Source: Xanthomonas sp. F10 (GTDB lineage: Bacteria > Pseudomonadota > Gammaproteobacteria > Xanthomonadales > Xanthomonadaceae). From it: DNA of 64,000 nucleotides. The stretch lies in NCBI RefSeq assembly GCF_014206815.1, contig NZ_JACHNP010000002.1:434001-498000 (forward strand), given 5' to 3'. Numbering within the stretch: the stretch's first letter is position 1; each line of letters begins with the position of its first letter. Below the pieces are notes generated by a model. That model saw only the letters and a program-made list of their open reading frames with translations, was not told the DNA's origin and did no database searches. The translations under genes were made by a program, and so were the position numbers. Of this stretch, positions 1-8,912 are shown one piece after another.

Positions 1-560
1 AACTGGTTGTCCCAGCCCTGGAACTTGGCGTCGCCGAGCAGTTCGTGCACTGCATCCTGCACCTGCTTGCCCTGCGCCGACGGGCCGATCAGGCCTAGGG
101 TGAGTTGCGTGGTGCGCAGGCGCTCGTCGTTGCGCGCGTTGTAGCCGATGTTCATCAGCAACAGGCCGGCGTAGGGACGATCGTCCTCGATCAGGTCGCG
201 GCGGGTCTTGTCGGTGGGGGTGAACAGCGCCTGGCCGATCGCGAAGGTCATGTTGCGCTGGGTGAAGTCGCTGTTCGGCTGCAACCATGTCAGAGAGCGG
301 TTCACCGCCCGCGCCAACCGCGGCAGGCAGGGGTCGTCGGTGTAGTCGCGCAGATTCGGCGAGACCAGGATCAGGCCGAACCCGTTGGTATAGCCCTGGT
401 CCTGGCCGGCGCCGCCGAACAGGTCGTTGTCGACGCGGAAGTTGACCGTCGGCGCGGTCGCTTCCAGGGTGTCGCGTGGGCATTGCGCGGTGGCCGCTGC
501 GGGCGCGGCGATGAGGGCGAGGGCAACAGCCAGCGGAAGAAGCGGGCGCGATGACGGCAT
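1..560 (-). CDS. lpxR: LpxR-like lipid A deacylase, partial (runs off left edge)
   Basis: The visible 186 residues begin with a hydrophobic signal peptide (MPSSRPLLPLAVALALIAAP...) followed by motifs of the LpxR/DUF2219 outer-membrane barrel family: a VDNDLFGGAGQDQGYTNGFG segment around residues 43-62, then Q-LFTPTD, a DRPYAG block, and GLIGPSAQG...HELLG with GWDNQ at the edge. The family removes the 3' acyloxyacyl group of lipid A in the outer membrane; the Asn-Asp and downstream Asp-Arg-Pro-Tyr residues belong to its conserved core. The 3' half lies outside the window. Another in-frame ATG lies 26 codons upstream (at 638), but only the start at 560 puts the signal peptide at the N terminus. 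It is divergent from the lipoate genes. Assignment rests on motif order seen here; activity is inferred. Confidence 0.8.
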   Translation of the reverse strand, partial: MPSSRPLLPLAVALALIAAPAAATAQCPRDTLEATAPTVNFRVDNDLFGGAGQDQGYTNGFGLILVSPNLRDYTDDPCLPRLARAVNRSLTWLQPNSDFTQRNMTFAIGQALFTPTDKTRRDLIEDDRPYAGLLLMNIGYNARNDERLRTTQLTLGLIGPSAQGKQVQDAVHELLGDAKFQGWDNQ

Positions 561-894
561 GAATGGCGTCTCTGTTCGGAGGAGGGGGACGGCGCCGCCC
601 GCCCGCCGCCGGTGGCAGGGGTGAACAGCAGGGACCATGAACGCAGCCCGTGCGACAAGGATAGGTGTATGCGCGTCGGCGGACAAATTCGTCCGCTTGG
701 GTTTGTCCGTCCCATTTGCCCGCTTGCCGTGTGAAGGCGGTAGTGCGACGTGCGAGCAGGAAGCCAATGCACCTGCGCGCAGGGGCATTGGCGCCTGACC
801 TGCCGGGCGCCTCGGACGCGCCGGCGCCGAGGGCTGCTTCGCTATCCACCGGCGCGGCCTTGGGTTTGCCCGGCGCCGGCCCGATAATGCGGGC
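561..894. other. Divergent intergenic region lpxR-like / DUF493
   Basis: This 334-bp gap between divergent genes has no convincing small gene. It must hold the promoters for both directions, although I could not pick a clear -35/-10 pair. Its main structure is the long palindrome at 763-792. Confidence 0.6.
763..792. repeat. 30-bp near-perfect palindrome upstream of DUF493-lipB-lipA
   Basis: Two 15-bp arms (GCCAATGCACCTGCG and CGCAGGGGCATTGGC) meet with no spacer and have a single mismatched pair. Its position about 100 bp before the DUF493 start suits an operator or a cruciform. It matches none of the REP-like units elsewhere in the window. Confidence 0.7.
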
Positions 895-1173
895 ATGGAC
901 ATCACTTCCGACAACCCCGATCACGGTTTCCAGTTCCCCGGCGTGTTCGAACTCAGCGCCATGGGTACCGCCAACACCGGCCTGGAGGCCGAACTGCCGC
1001 GCCTGCTCGTCGCCGCCGGCGTGGAGGTGATGGAGGAGCGCATCAGCTGGAAGCATTCGTCCAACGGCAAGTACGTGTCGGTCCGCATCGCCTTTCGCGC
1101 CGTCGACCGCGCTCAGTACGACGCCGCGCACCAGGCGCTGCGCGAGCACCCGGAAGTGAAGTGGACGCTGTAG
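895..1173 (+). CDS. DUF493 (YbeD/UPF0250) family protein
   Basis: A 92-residue protein with the compact DUF493 alpha/beta fold pattern: an N-terminal [13 protein letters not shown] strand-turn, a central [15 protein letters not shown] strand pair and a C-terminal [18 protein letters not shown]. The family is about 90 residues and is habitually encoded just upstream of lipB, as here. E. coli YbeD sits in the same position; its molecular role is unsettled and an ACT-like regulatory fold has been noted. Its stop overlaps the GTG start of lipB by 13 bases, so the two are translationally coupled. Function beyond the lipoate context cannot be read from the sequence. Confidence 0.9.
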   Translation: MDITSDNPDHGFQFPGVFELSAMGTANTGLEAELPRLLVAAGVEVMEERISWKHSSNGKYVSVRIAFRAVDRAQYDAAHQALREHPEVKWTL

Positions 1174-1868
1174 CCGAGGACGCGCCGCTGGCGCCGGCAC
1201 CGACACTGCCGCCGTGCCGGGTGCGCCAACTCGGCCGCCAGCCCTACGAGCCGGTGTGGCGGGCGATGCAGCGCTTCACCGACGCGCGCGACGAGGCCAC
1301 GCCCGACGAACTGTGGGTGGTCGAACACGACCCGGTGTTCACCCTCGGCCAGGCCGGCAAGCCGGAACACGTGCTGGCGCCCGGCGACATTCCGGTGCTG
1401 CAGGTCGATCGCGGCGGGCAGGTCACCTACCATGGCCCCGGCCAGTTGGTGGTGTACCCGCTGCTGGACCTGCGCCGGCTGCACATCGGCGTGCGCGACT
1501 ACGTGTGCCGGATCGAGCAGGCGATCATCGACACCCTCGACGAATGGAACATCCTCGGCCAGCGCCGCGAGGGCGCGCCGGGCGTCTACGTCGGCGGCGC
1601 CAAGGTCGCCGCGCTCGGCATCCGCGTGCGCCGCGGCTGCACCTTCCACGGCCTGTCGTTCAACGTGGCGATGGACCTGGAGCCGTTCCACCGGATCAAT
1701 CCCTGCGGCTACCAGGGCCTGCAGGTGACCGCGGTGCTAGACTTGGGCGGTCCCTCCGGCATGCAGGCGGTCACTCCGGTCCTGCTGGCCCAACTGGCGC
1801 GCCAGTTCGGGCTGACCCTGCAGCCGCTCGACGCCTTGCCCGATCTCTCGTTCACGCACGCGGCCTGA
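1161..1868 (+). CDS. lipB: Octanoyltransferase LipB
   Basis: LipB transfers octanoyl from acyl-carrier protein to the lipoyl-domain lysine of E2/GcvH proteins, the first committed step of de novo lipoate assembly in the cytosol. The 235-residue protein has the family signature [13 protein letters not shown] (residues 84-96), the active-site lysine in [12 protein letters not shown] (Lys148) and the acyl-carrying cysteine in NPCGY (Cys182). The GTG start lies inside the DUF493 frame and gives normal family length; the N-terminal 15 residues are Ala/Pro-rich and a slightly later start is possible. lipA follows 22 bp downstream, giving a DUF493-lipB-lipA operon. Confidence 0.97.
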   Translation: MDAVAEDAPLAPAPTLPPCRVRQLGRQPYEPVWRAMQRFTDARDEATPDELWVVEHDPVFTLGQAGKPEHVLAPGDIPVLQVDRGGQVTYHGPGQLVVYPLLDLRRLHIGVRDYVCRIEQAIIDTLDEWNILGQRREGAPGVYVGGAKVAALGIRVRRGCTFHGLSFNVAMDLEPFHRINPCGYQGLQVTAVLDLGGPSGMQAVTPVLLAQLARQFGLTLQPLDALPDLSFTHAA

Positions 1869-1890
1869 CCGCCTGCCCGCCGACCACGCC

Positions 1891-2901
1891 ATGACCCAGC
1901 CCAGCGCACGCTCCATTCCCTTGCAGGTCCTTTCCGGCGATAGCGCGTCCGCGCCGCTGCAGACCGGCGTCAAGCAGTTGGGCGGCGACAAGATCGCGCG
2001 CTCGCCGGTGCAGTTCGCCGACGCGCCGGTGCTGCGCAAACCGTCGTGGATCCGCGTACGCATTCCCTCCGGCAATGCGGTGCAGAACCTCAAGGCCAAG
2101 CTGCGCGAGAACCGCCTGGTCACCGTCTGCGAAGAGGCCAGCTGCCCCAACATCCACGAGTGCTTCGGCCACGGCACCGCCACCTTCATGATCCTGGGCG
2201 AGGTCTGCACCCGGCGCTGCTCGTTCTGCGATGTCGCCCACGGCCGGCCCAAGCCGCCGGATGCCGGCGAGCCGGCCAGCCTGGCGCAGACCGTGGCCGA
2301 CATGGGCCTGAAATACGTGGTGGTGACCAGCGTCGACCGCGACGACTTGCGCGACGGCGGCGCCCAGCATTTCGCCGACTGCATCGGCGCGATCCGCGCG
2401 GCCGCGCCGACCACCCGCATCGAGATCCTGACCCCGGACTTCCGCGGCAAGGGCCGCATGGACCGCGCGCTGGAAATCCTGGCGACCAATCCGCCGGACG
2501 TGTTCAACCACAACATCGAGACGGTGCCGGACCTGTATCCCAACGTGCGTCCCGGCGCCGACTACCAGTGGTCGCTGACCCTGCTGAAGAAGTTCAAGGC
2601 GCAGCACCCGGCCATCGCCACCAAGTCCGGCATCATGCTCGGCCTGGGCGAGACCCTGGAGCAGGTGCAGGCGACCCTGCGCGACCTGCGTGCGCACGAC
2701 GTGGACATGGTCACCATCGGCCAGTACCTGCAGCCGACCGCCCATCACCACCCGGTGATGCGCTACTGGACCCCGGACGAGTACAAGGCGCTGGAGGAGT
2801 ACGGCAACGCGCTGGGCTTCAGCCACGTCGCCTCCGGGCCGATGGTGCGGTCCTCCTACCACGCCGATCGCCAGGCGGCCGGCGCTGGCGTCGCTGCCTG
2901 A
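1891..2901 (+). CDS. lipA: Lipoyl synthase LipA
   Basis: A radical SAM enzyme of 336 residues that inserts two sulfurs into the octanoyl group placed by LipB. Both iron-sulfur sites are visible: the auxiliary cluster cysteines Cys80, Cys85 and Cys91 ([16 protein letters not shown]) and the radical SAM CX3CX2C cysteines Cys106, Cys110 and Cys113 ([10 protein letters not shown]). The C-terminal RSSY contains the conserved serine that caps the auxiliary cluster. The first 50 residues are a variable extension usual in proteobacterial LipA. It is the last gene of the DUF493-lipB-lipA set; 228 bp separate it from prc. Confidence 0.98.
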   Translation: MTQPSARSIPLQVLSGDSASAPLQTGVKQLGGDKIARSPVQFADAPVLRKPSWIRVRIPSGNAVQNLKAKLRENRLVTVCEEASCPNIHECFGHGTATFMILGEVCTRRCSFCDVAHGRPKPPDAGEPASLAQTVADMGLKYVVVTSVDRDDLRDGGAQHFADCIGAIRAAAPTTRIEILTPDFRGKGRMDRALEILATNPPDVFNHNIETVPDLYPNVRPGADYQWSLTLLKKFKAQHPAIATKSGIMLGLGETLEQVQATLRDLRAHDVDMVTIGQYLQPTAHHHPVMRYWTPDEYKALEEYGNALGFSHVASGPMVRSSYHADRQAAGAGVAA

Positions 2902-3129
2902 GCCGCATCCGCGCGATCGCGCGCCGCGCGCTCTGCCGCGCGGGCACCGCGCGTTCGTCGCCGCAGCACCGCCGTCCGCACGGCTCGCACCGGCAGCGTT
3001 CACACTTCTGCGCAGGCCGGCCGCTAGTCTGCTTCATGAACAGGTGACACGGCCTGCAACTTGCGTCACTGTCGTGTTGTCTCACGCGATGTGCTGCCCC
3101 CCTGACGGCCTGGTGCCGAGAGTCCCCAG

Positions 3130-5307
3130 ATGAAATTCAAAGCTTCCGCCTTCCTGCTGGCGTTTGCGCTGACCGCACCGCTGGCGCTGTTCGCCCGGAC
3201 CGATGCGCCCGCACTGCCGGCCGCTGCCACCGCCGACCAGGCCACCACCGCCAAGCTGGTGTACGGCCTGCTGTCCGACAGCCGCTACGCCTACCGGCCG
3301 CGTGCCCTCGACGAGGCGACCTCCAAGGAGGTCTTCAAGAAGTACCTGGAGACCCTCGACGGCAGCAAGCAGTTCTTCACCCAGGCCGACGTCGACAAGT
3401 TCGCCAGCTTCCAGAACAACCTCGGCGCCAACATCGCCTCCGGCCAGCTGGAACCGGCGTTCCAGATCTTCGCCGTGTATCGGCAGCGGGTGGACGAGCG
3501 CATCGCCTACGCGCGCAAGCTGCTCAAGCAGGACTTCAACTTCGACGGCGACGAGAAGTTCGAGTACGACCGCAAGAACGCGCCGTGGGCCAAGGACGAC
3601 CAGGAGCTGGATGCGCTGTGGCGCAAGTCGGTGATGAACGACTGGCTGCGGCTCAAGCTCGCCGGCAAGAAGCCGGAAGACATCCGCAAGACCCTGGACA
3701 AGCGCTACGCCAACCTCGACGACTCGGTGAAGGAACTGAAGAGCGAGGACGTGTTCCAGTTCTTCATGAACGCCTACACCAACACGGTCGATCCGCACAC
3801 CGACTACTTCACTCCGCGCACCGCCGAGAACTTCAACCAGCAGATGTCGCTGTCGCTGGAAGGCATCGGTGCGCAGCTGCAGAAGCAGGACGACCTGGTG
3901 GTGATCCGCGAGGTGATCCCGGGCGGTCCGGCGGCGCTGGACGGCACGCTCAAGCCGGGCGACCGCATCGTCGGCGTCGGCCAGGGCAAGAGCGGCCCGG
4001 TCGAGGACGTGATCGGCTGGCGCATCGACGACGTCGTCGCCAAGATCCGCGGCGACAAGGACACCCAGGTGCGCCTGGAATACATCCCGGCCGAGGCCGG
4101 CGTGGACGGCAAGCACCGCCAGGTGCTGCTGACCCGGCAGAAGGTGCGCCTGGCCGAACAGGCCGCCAAGGGCGAGACCATCGAATTGCCGGCGAAGGAC
4201 GGCGAGCCAGCGCGGCGCATCGGCGTGATCAAGCTGCCGGCGTTCTACCAGGACTTCGAAGGCCGCCGTCGCAACGCCAAGGACTATGCCTCGGCGACCC
4301 GCGACGTGGCCAAGCTGCTGGCCGGGTTCAAGACCGACAAGGTCGACGGCGTGGTGCTGGACCTGCGCAACAACGGCGGCGGTTCGCTGGATGAGGCGAT
4401 CGAGCTGACCGGCCTGTTCATCGAGCAGGGTCCGGTGGTGCAGGTGCGCGAATCCGGCGGCCGCGTCACCGTCAACAGCGACCAGAATCCGGCCGTGGCC
4501 TGGGACGGCCCGCTGGCGGTGCTGATCAACCGCGGTTCGGCCTCGGCGTCGGAGATCTTCGCCGGCGCCATCCAGGATTACGGTCGCGGCCTGATCATCG
4601 GCGAGACCAGCTTCGGCAAGGGCACGGTGCAGAACATCGTCGACCTGGACCGCTGGCCAGCCAACGAGACCGACCGCTTCGGCCAGGTCAAGCTGACCAT
4701 CGCCCAGTTCTTCCGCGTCAGCGGCAGCAGCACCCAGCACAAGGGCGTGGTGCCGGACATCGCCTTCCCGGCCAGCGTCGATGCCACCGAGTTCGGCGAA
4801 AGCACCTACGACAATGCCCTGCCGTGGAGCCGCATCGCCGCGGTGCCGCACACCCAGTACGGCAATTTCGCGCCGCTGCTGCCCAAGCTGGAGGCGCTGC
4901 ACACCACGCGCATCGCCAACGACAAGGAATTCCAGTGGTGGGAAGAGGACGTGCGCCAGTTCCGCACCGAGGCGGCGAAGAAGTATGTGGTGCTCAACGA
5001 GGCCGAGCGCCGCGCCGAGCGTGAGAAGCAGGACGCGCAGCGCAAGCAGCGCCAGGAGATCCGCAAGCAGCTCGGCCTGCCGCTGGATCCGCTCGCCGAC
5101 GACAGCAGCGACGACGGCCTGACCGGCAACGAGCGCGACATCGTCAAGGATGCCGCACGCGAGAAGCTGGTCGACAAGCGCCCGGACCCGCTGCTGCGCG
5201 AATCGGCGTCGATCCTGAGCGATGCGGTCAACCTGCTGGAGAAGGACCGTCCGCTGTCGGTGCAGGTGCTGCCGCAGTCCACCGGCCCGGGGCGCTGGGC
5301 CGACTGA
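3130..5307 (+). CDS. prc: Tail-specific (carboxy-terminal) protease Prc
   Basis: A periplasmic S41 serine protease of 725 residues that degrades SsrA-tagged and other proteins with apolar C termini. Order seen: signal peptide (residues 1-22), N-terminal helical domain, PDZ domain (about 244-325, with the LEGIGAQL binding loop), then the S41 protease core (about 365-545). The serine-lysine dyad is Ser472 in NRGSASASEIF and Lys497 in SFGKGTVQ, spaced 25 residues as in E. coli Tsp. The last 150 residues are the charged helical DUF3340-type tail. An independent unit: 228 bp of upstream sequence and a strong terminator at 5336-5368. Confidence 0.97.
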   Translation: MKFKASAFLLAFALTAPLALFARTDAPALPAAATADQATTAKLVYGLLSDSRYAYRPRALDEATSKEVFKKYLETLDGSKQFFTQADVDKFASFQNNLGANIASGQLEPAFQIFAVYRQRVDERIAYARKLLKQDFNFDGDEKFEYDRKNAPWAKDDQELDALWRKSVMNDWLRLKLAGKKPEDIRKTLDKRYANLDDSVKELKSEDVFQFFMNAYTNTVDPHTDYFTPRTAENFNQQMSLSLEGIGAQLQKQDDLVVIREVIPGGPAALDGTLKPGDRIVGVGQGKSGPVEDVIGWRIDDVVAKIRGDKDTQVRLEYIPAEAGVDGKHRQVLLTRQKVRLAEQAAKGETIELPAKDGEPARRIGVIKLPAFYQDFEGRRRNAKDYASATRDVAKLLAGFKTDKVDGVVLDLRNNGGGSLDEAIELTGLFIEQGPVVQVRESGGRVTVNSDQNPAVAWDGPLAVLINRGSASASEIFAGAIQDYGRGLIIGETSFGKGTVQNIVDLDRWPANETDRFGQVKLTIAQFFRVSGSSTQHKGVVPDIAFPASVDATEFGESTYDNALPWSRIAAVPHTQYGNFAPLLPKLEALHTTRIANDKEFQWWEEDVRQFRTEAAKKYVVLNEAERRAEREKQDAQRKQRQEIRKQLGLPLDPLADDSSDDGLTGNERDIVKDAAREKLVDKRPDPLLRESASILSDAVNLLEKDRPLSVQVLPQSTGPGRWAD

Positions 5308-5335
5308 GTCCACGCTCCACCGTCGTGCGAACACG

Positions 5336-5368
5336 AACGCGCCATCGCTCAGCGGTGGCGCGTTTTTC
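5336..5368 (+). terminator. Rho-independent terminator of prc
   Basis: Nine-base arms AACGCGCCA (5336-5344) and TGGCGCGTT (5356-5364) with an 11-nt loop run straight into a T tract, 28 bp after the prc stop. Confidence 0.93.
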
Positions 5369-5637
5369 GTTGCAGGTTCGGGTTGGGTCCCGGTCTGCGC
5401 CATCGTCGTGCGCCGGCCGATCGGTCCAGGGTATCGGTGTCGGTGCGTGCGGAGGAACCGGCGGGCTGCGCGGGCCGGCAGGCCACGGCCTGGTGATCGG
5501 CACGCACCGCGGATGCGGCGGTTAGTCCGCCGCGTCCTTGCCGTGGCGTGTCGTGGGAGCGGCTTCAGCCGCGACAGGGCTTCTCGGGGATGCCGGGTCG
5601 TCCTACGGCTGACCGGTGCCGCGGCGAAATCACATCT
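5369..5637. other. Intergenic spacer with GC hairpin and one REP-like unit
   Basis: No gene is supported between the prc terminator and the end of the exporter gene. A hairpin at 5511-5537 has 11-base arms (GGATGCGGCGG / CCGCCGCGTCC) with one mismatch and a 5-nt loop but no T tract. A REP-like unit lies at 5550-5575. Confidence 0.6.
5550..5575 (+). repeat. REP-like unit (GGAGCGGCTTCAGCCGCGAC)
   Basis: Single copy of the short palindromic element containing GCGGCT-TC-AGCCGC, with a CGTGGGA variant on the left side. Related copies lie at 7507-7880, 52518-52582 and 59805-59870. Confidence 0.85.
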
Positions 5638-6381
5638 TCAACCCAGCGCCTGCCACAGCTGATGCAGGCCCAGCCCCAGCAGGGTCAGGAAGAACACACG
5701 GCGGAACGCGCTGGCGGAAATGCGCTCGCGCAGCCGCGCGCCCAGCCACATGCCGATCGCGGTGGGCAATAGCGCCAGCAACGAGGGGCCTAGCGCCTGC
5801 GTGGGGAAGGCGCCGTGCGCGATCAGCGCCGCGGCCAGCGCCAGGGTGGCCGCGGCGAAGCAACTGCCCAGGGCGCGCATCAGCGTGTCCCGCGGCTGGT
5901 GCAATGCCACCAGGTAGGGCAGTACCGGCAACACGAACACGCCGGTGGCGCCGGTCAGCAGACCGGTCGCCAGGCCCACCGGCGGGGCCGCCCAGCGCGC
6001 CTGGGAGGGCGACAGGCGCCCCTGCCACTGGACCAGGCCGAGCGCGGCGTACAGCGCCAGCAACGCGCCCAGCCCGGCGCGCGCCAGCCGCGGGTCGGCG
6101 CCGGCGAGGATGCCGGCGCTGCACCAGGTACCGGCGACGATGCACGCCAGCAGCGGCCACAGCCGCCGCAGCAGCGCGCCGGTGCCCGCGCCCCATGCCT
6201 GTTGCAGGTTGGTCAGCAGCGATGGCAGCGCCAGCAGTGTCGCGGCCTCGGTCGGCGTCAGCCACAGCCCGAGCAGGCCCATCGCCACTGTCGGCAGGCC
6301 CATGCCGGCCACGCCCTTGACGCCGCCGGCGAGCAGGAAGACCAGGGCGATCGGCAGCAGGTGCGGTGCGAGGGTGTCCAT
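5638..6381 (-). CDS. TauE/SafE (TSUP) family membrane exporter
   Basis: A 247-residue, highly hydrophobic protein with about eight predicted membrane segments. The glycine-rich KGVAGMGLP block near the N terminus and its counterpart GLLTGATGVFVLPVLPYL after the midpoint are the paired TSUP repeat motifs. The family exports anions such as sulfite or organosulfonates through the inner membrane; the substrate here is unknown. The start at 6381 (MDTLAPHLLP) is preferred over an in-frame ATG at 6393 and an upstream extension rich in Arg. It is divergent from the LysR gene with 86 bp between starts, so that regulator probably controls it. Confidence 0.85.
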   Translation of the reverse strand: MDTLAPHLLPIALVFLLAGGVKGVAGMGLPTVAMGLLGLWLTPTEAATLLALPSLLTNLQQAWGAGTGALLRRLWPLLACIVAGTWCSAGILAGADPRLARAGLGALLALYAALGLVQWQGRLSPSQARWAAPPVGLATGLLTGATGVFVLPVLPYLVALHQPRDTLMRALGSCFAAATLALAAALIAHGAFPTQALGPSLLALLPTAIGMWLGARLRERISASAFRRVFFLTLLGLGLHQLWQALG

Positions 6382-6467
6382 GGGGGCCAGCATCGGCGCG
6401 CCGCGGCGGCCGCACAATGCGCGAATGCTTCAGGCAGACTTCGGCAACGACGAAGGCGGGAGTGCCG

Positions 6468-7367
6468 ATGCATCTGGATTTCACCGATCTGCGGCTGTTC
6501 CTGGCGGTGGCCGAGGCCGGCAGCATCACCGCCGGCGCCGACCGCGCGGCGCTGTCGCTGGCCGCCGCCAGTGCGCGCATCCGCGCGCTGGAAACGCAGC
6601 TCGGGGTTGCGTTGTTCGAACGCGGCCCGCGCGGCGTCGGCCTCACCGCGGCCGGCACCGCGTTGCTGCGGCACGCGCGGCAGTTGCTGGGCCAGGCCGA
6701 GGCGATGCGCAGCGAACTGGGCGAGTACGTCGGCGGCCACCCGACCAGCGTGCGCCTGCTGGCCAATACCGCGGCGTTGTCGGAATGGCTGCCAGAGGTG
6801 CTGGCCGGGTTCCTGGTGGCGCATCCGCGCATCGATCTGGCGCTGCGCGAGCAGGGCAGCGTCGCCGCGGCCGACGCGCTGCGCGAGCAACGCGCCGATC
6901 TGGCGGTGATCGCCGACCATGCCGATCTGCAGGGCCTGCACGCGCACCCGTTCCGGCAGGACCGGCTGGTGCTGGTGGCCGCGGCCACGCACCCGCTGGC
7001 GCAGGCGTCGCAGCTGCGGTTCTCGGAGCTGTGGCAGGCGCAGTTCCTCGGGCTCACCGAGGACAGCGCGCTGCAGCGGCATTTGCGCACGCAGGCCGCG
7101 CGCACAGGCGGGCAGTTGCGCCTGCGTGCGCAGGTGCACGGCATCGAACCGTTGTGCCGGATGCTGGCGCGCGGCGCCGGCGTGGCGATCCTGCCGCAGG
7201 CGGCGCTGGAGCGGGTCAGCGTGCGCGCGCAGCTGGTCGCGGTGCCGCTGCAGGAGCCGTGGGCGCTGCGCCGGTTGTCGATCGTATGGCGGCCGACACC
7301 GGCGCCGTCGCCGCCGGTGCAGCGGGTATTGGACTGGCTGCGTGCGCATGCCGCGCCGGAGGCCTGA
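6468..7367 (+). CDS. LysR-family transcriptional regulator
   Basis: A 299-residue protein with an N-terminal winged helix-turn-helix (residues 1-62: DLRLFLAVAEAGSITAGADR...LSLAAASARIRALETQLGVALFERGPRGVGLTAAG) and a LysR substrate-binding domain (about 88-295). The helix-turn-helix keeps the family residues A-A-S-R-I---E--LG--LFER. Start chosen at 6468, preceded by an AAGGCGGGAG ribosome site; it fits family length. Divergent pairing with the TSUP exporter is the standard arrangement for a LysR regulator and its target. The effector cannot be inferred. Confidence 0.9.
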   Translation: MHLDFTDLRLFLAVAEAGSITAGADRAALSLAAASARIRALETQLGVALFERGPRGVGLTAAGTALLRHARQLLGQAEAMRSELGEYVGGHPTSVRLLANTAALSEWLPEVLAGFLVAHPRIDLALREQGSVAAADALREQRADLAVIADHADLQGLHAHPFRQDRLVLVAAATHPLAQASQLRFSELWQAQFLGLTEDSALQRHLRTQAARTGGQLRLRAQVHGIEPLCRMLARGAGVAILPQAALERVSVRAQLVAVPLQEPWALRRLSIVWRPTPAPSPPVQRVLDWLRAHAAPEA

Positions 7368-7942
7368 GGATCCGCCGGCTGGCGCACGACGGACGCCTCT
7401 GACGATGCGCTTGCGCACTGGTGCAGCGAGGCATCGTCAACCGGCAGGCGCGGGCCTTGCTACGCTGTTCGGGATCGCTTGCGACGGCTGTTCCCCGGTG
7501 ACGCGTGTCGCGGCTGACGCCGCTCCTGCGGACGCCCGGCCCTCTGTCAGCGCAGTTGCTTCCTGTGGGAGGGACTTCAGTCCCGGCTGCTATCGGAGCC
7601 GGATGCTTTTCGGTGCGAGATTGCGACTGAAGCACTGCGCGGATCACGCGCTTCTGCTTTGGCTGTGCCGGAGGTGTTGCCCGTCTTGCAGCGCTCGATG
7701 TGGCCTTGGCCAGCCAGCCACGCCGAGCTCTTTCGCGTCATGCGCGTCGCGGCTGAAGCCGCTCCTACGAGGAGCGGCACTTCGTTAGCGCACCGTCTGC
7801 CTCGCCAGGCATGACGTTGCCTCGTAGGAGCGGCTTCAGCCGCGACAGGCGTTACCGCTGGCGCCTCGTCGCGGCTGATTCCGAACAGATGGGAACCGCT
7901 GCCGATCGTGGGCCTGCGACCCATGCCGCAGGCCCACGCGCG
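7368..7942. other. 575-bp intergenic region carrying a REP array
   Basis: No gene is supported. The stretch lies between the 3' ends of two convergent genes and is filled with REP-like hairpins in both orientations between 7507 and 7880. Confidence 0.7.
7507..7880. repeat. Array of REP-like elements of two families
   Basis: Units of the GGAGCGGCTTCAGCCGCGAC family lie at 7507-7529 (minus, with a GAC variant loop), 7746-7768 (minus), 7824-7846 (plus), and as a half unit from 7868 (minus). A second, related family, GTGGGAGGGACTTCAGTCCC, occurs once at 7565-7590 (plus), with stem GGGACT-TC-AGTCCC. Orientation alternates, as in BIME-type clusters. The hairpins may act as transcript 3' ends for the flanking convergent genes. 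Confidence 0.85.
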
Positions 7943-8824
7943 TCAGTTCGGCCAGGCGAACGTGGCGATCACCGGGAAGTGGTCCGACGGCCAGTGACCC
8001 TGCGGCCGCGCGTCGAGCGTGGCGTAGTGGGTGGCCTGCAGGCCGCGCGAGAGGATCCAGTCGATGCGCCGGTCCGGGTGGCCGGTGAAATCGTGGAAGG
8101 TCGCTTCCGGGCCCTGCGGCTGCGCCACCTGCGTACGCGCGTCGGCCAGGCTGGCGGTGAGGGTGCGGTAGGTCGGCGAGTCCGGCACCGTGTTGAAGTC
8201 GCCGGTCAGCACCACCGGCACGTCCGCCGGCAGCGCCTTCAGGCGCGACACGATCAGCGCCGCGCCCTTGGCGCGCGCGGCTTCGTCCTCGTCGCGATAG
8301 GGCAGGTGGGTATCGAACAGGTAGAAGCGGCGGCCATCGCCGATGCGCTCGAACAGGCCCCAGTTGACCATGCGCGGCAGCGGATGGCCCCAGCTGATGC
8401 TGCCCATCACCTCCGGCGTGTCCGACAGCCAGAAGTGTCCCGACTCCACCAGCTTCAGTTTTTGGCTGTCGTAGAACACGCCCATGCGTTCGCCGTCGTC
8501 CTTGCCGTCGCGGCTGGGGCCGAACCAGCGGTACTCCGGCAGTTGCGCGGCCAGGTAGTCGGCCTGGCGCTTGACCAGTTCCTGGGTGCCGAACACGTCG
8601 GGATGCTGCGTGCGGATCAGCGCGGCCATCGCACTGCGGCGCACGTCCCAGCGCTTGTCGCCGTCGGTGTCGACCGGCACGCGCACGTTGAAGCTCATCA
8701 CCTTGAGCGGGGCCGGCGTGGCGGGCGGCGCCGGCTTATGTGCCTGCGCCGGCGCAATGCACACGCCCAGCACCAGCAGCAGAGGGAGCGCGAGCTTGCG
8801 CGCGGACGACAGCGACAGCGACAT
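7943..8824 (-). CDS. Secreted endonuclease/exonuclease/phosphatase (EEP) family hydrolase
   Basis: A 293-residue protein with a signal peptide (residues 1-28, ending AQA) and the EEP metal-dependent fold. Seen in order: KVMSFNVRV, DVFGTQEL (metal-binding Glu), YLFDTHLPYR, VVLTGDFNTVPDSP (catalytic Asp-Asn), RRIDWILSRG and the terminal SDHFPV (catalytic His). Family members with this layout hydrolyse phosphodiesters or phosphomonoesters, often of small molecules or sugars; the substrate is not apparent. It lies 88 bp downstream of the GH53 gene on the same strand and could be co-transcribed with it. A cytosolic paralogue-like gene lies at 59899-60666. Confidence 0.85.
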   Translation of the reverse strand: MSLSLSSARKLALPLLLVLGVCIAPAQAHKPAPPATPAPLKVMSFNVRVPVDTDGDKRWDVRRSAMAALIRTQHPDVFGTQELVKRQADYLAAQLPEYRWFGPSRDGKDDGERMGVFYDSQKLKLVESGHFWLSDTPEVMGSISWGHPLPRMVNWGLFERIGDGRRFYLFDTHLPYRDEDEAARAKGAALIVSRLKALPADVPVVLTGDFNTVPDSPTYRTLTASLADARTQVAQPQGPEATFHDFTGHPDRRIDWILSRGLQATHYATLDARPQGHWPSDHFPVIATFAWPN

Positions 8825-8912
8825 GGCAGAGATCTCGACAGGAGCGGAACGCGCGATGGTGGCACGGCGATGGTGTCGATGACCACCGCGCGGCGCGCCT
8901 GTCGAGCGGCGA

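Noticed and set aside
3082-5403. 773-codon antisense frame over prc
   Set aside because: Low-complexity composition, no motifs, and perfectly complementary to a well-supported protease gene.
7507-7880. CRISPR-like spaced repeats
   Set aside because: Units alternate in orientation, spacing is irregular, each is a self-complementary hairpin and no cas gene is near. They are REP elements.
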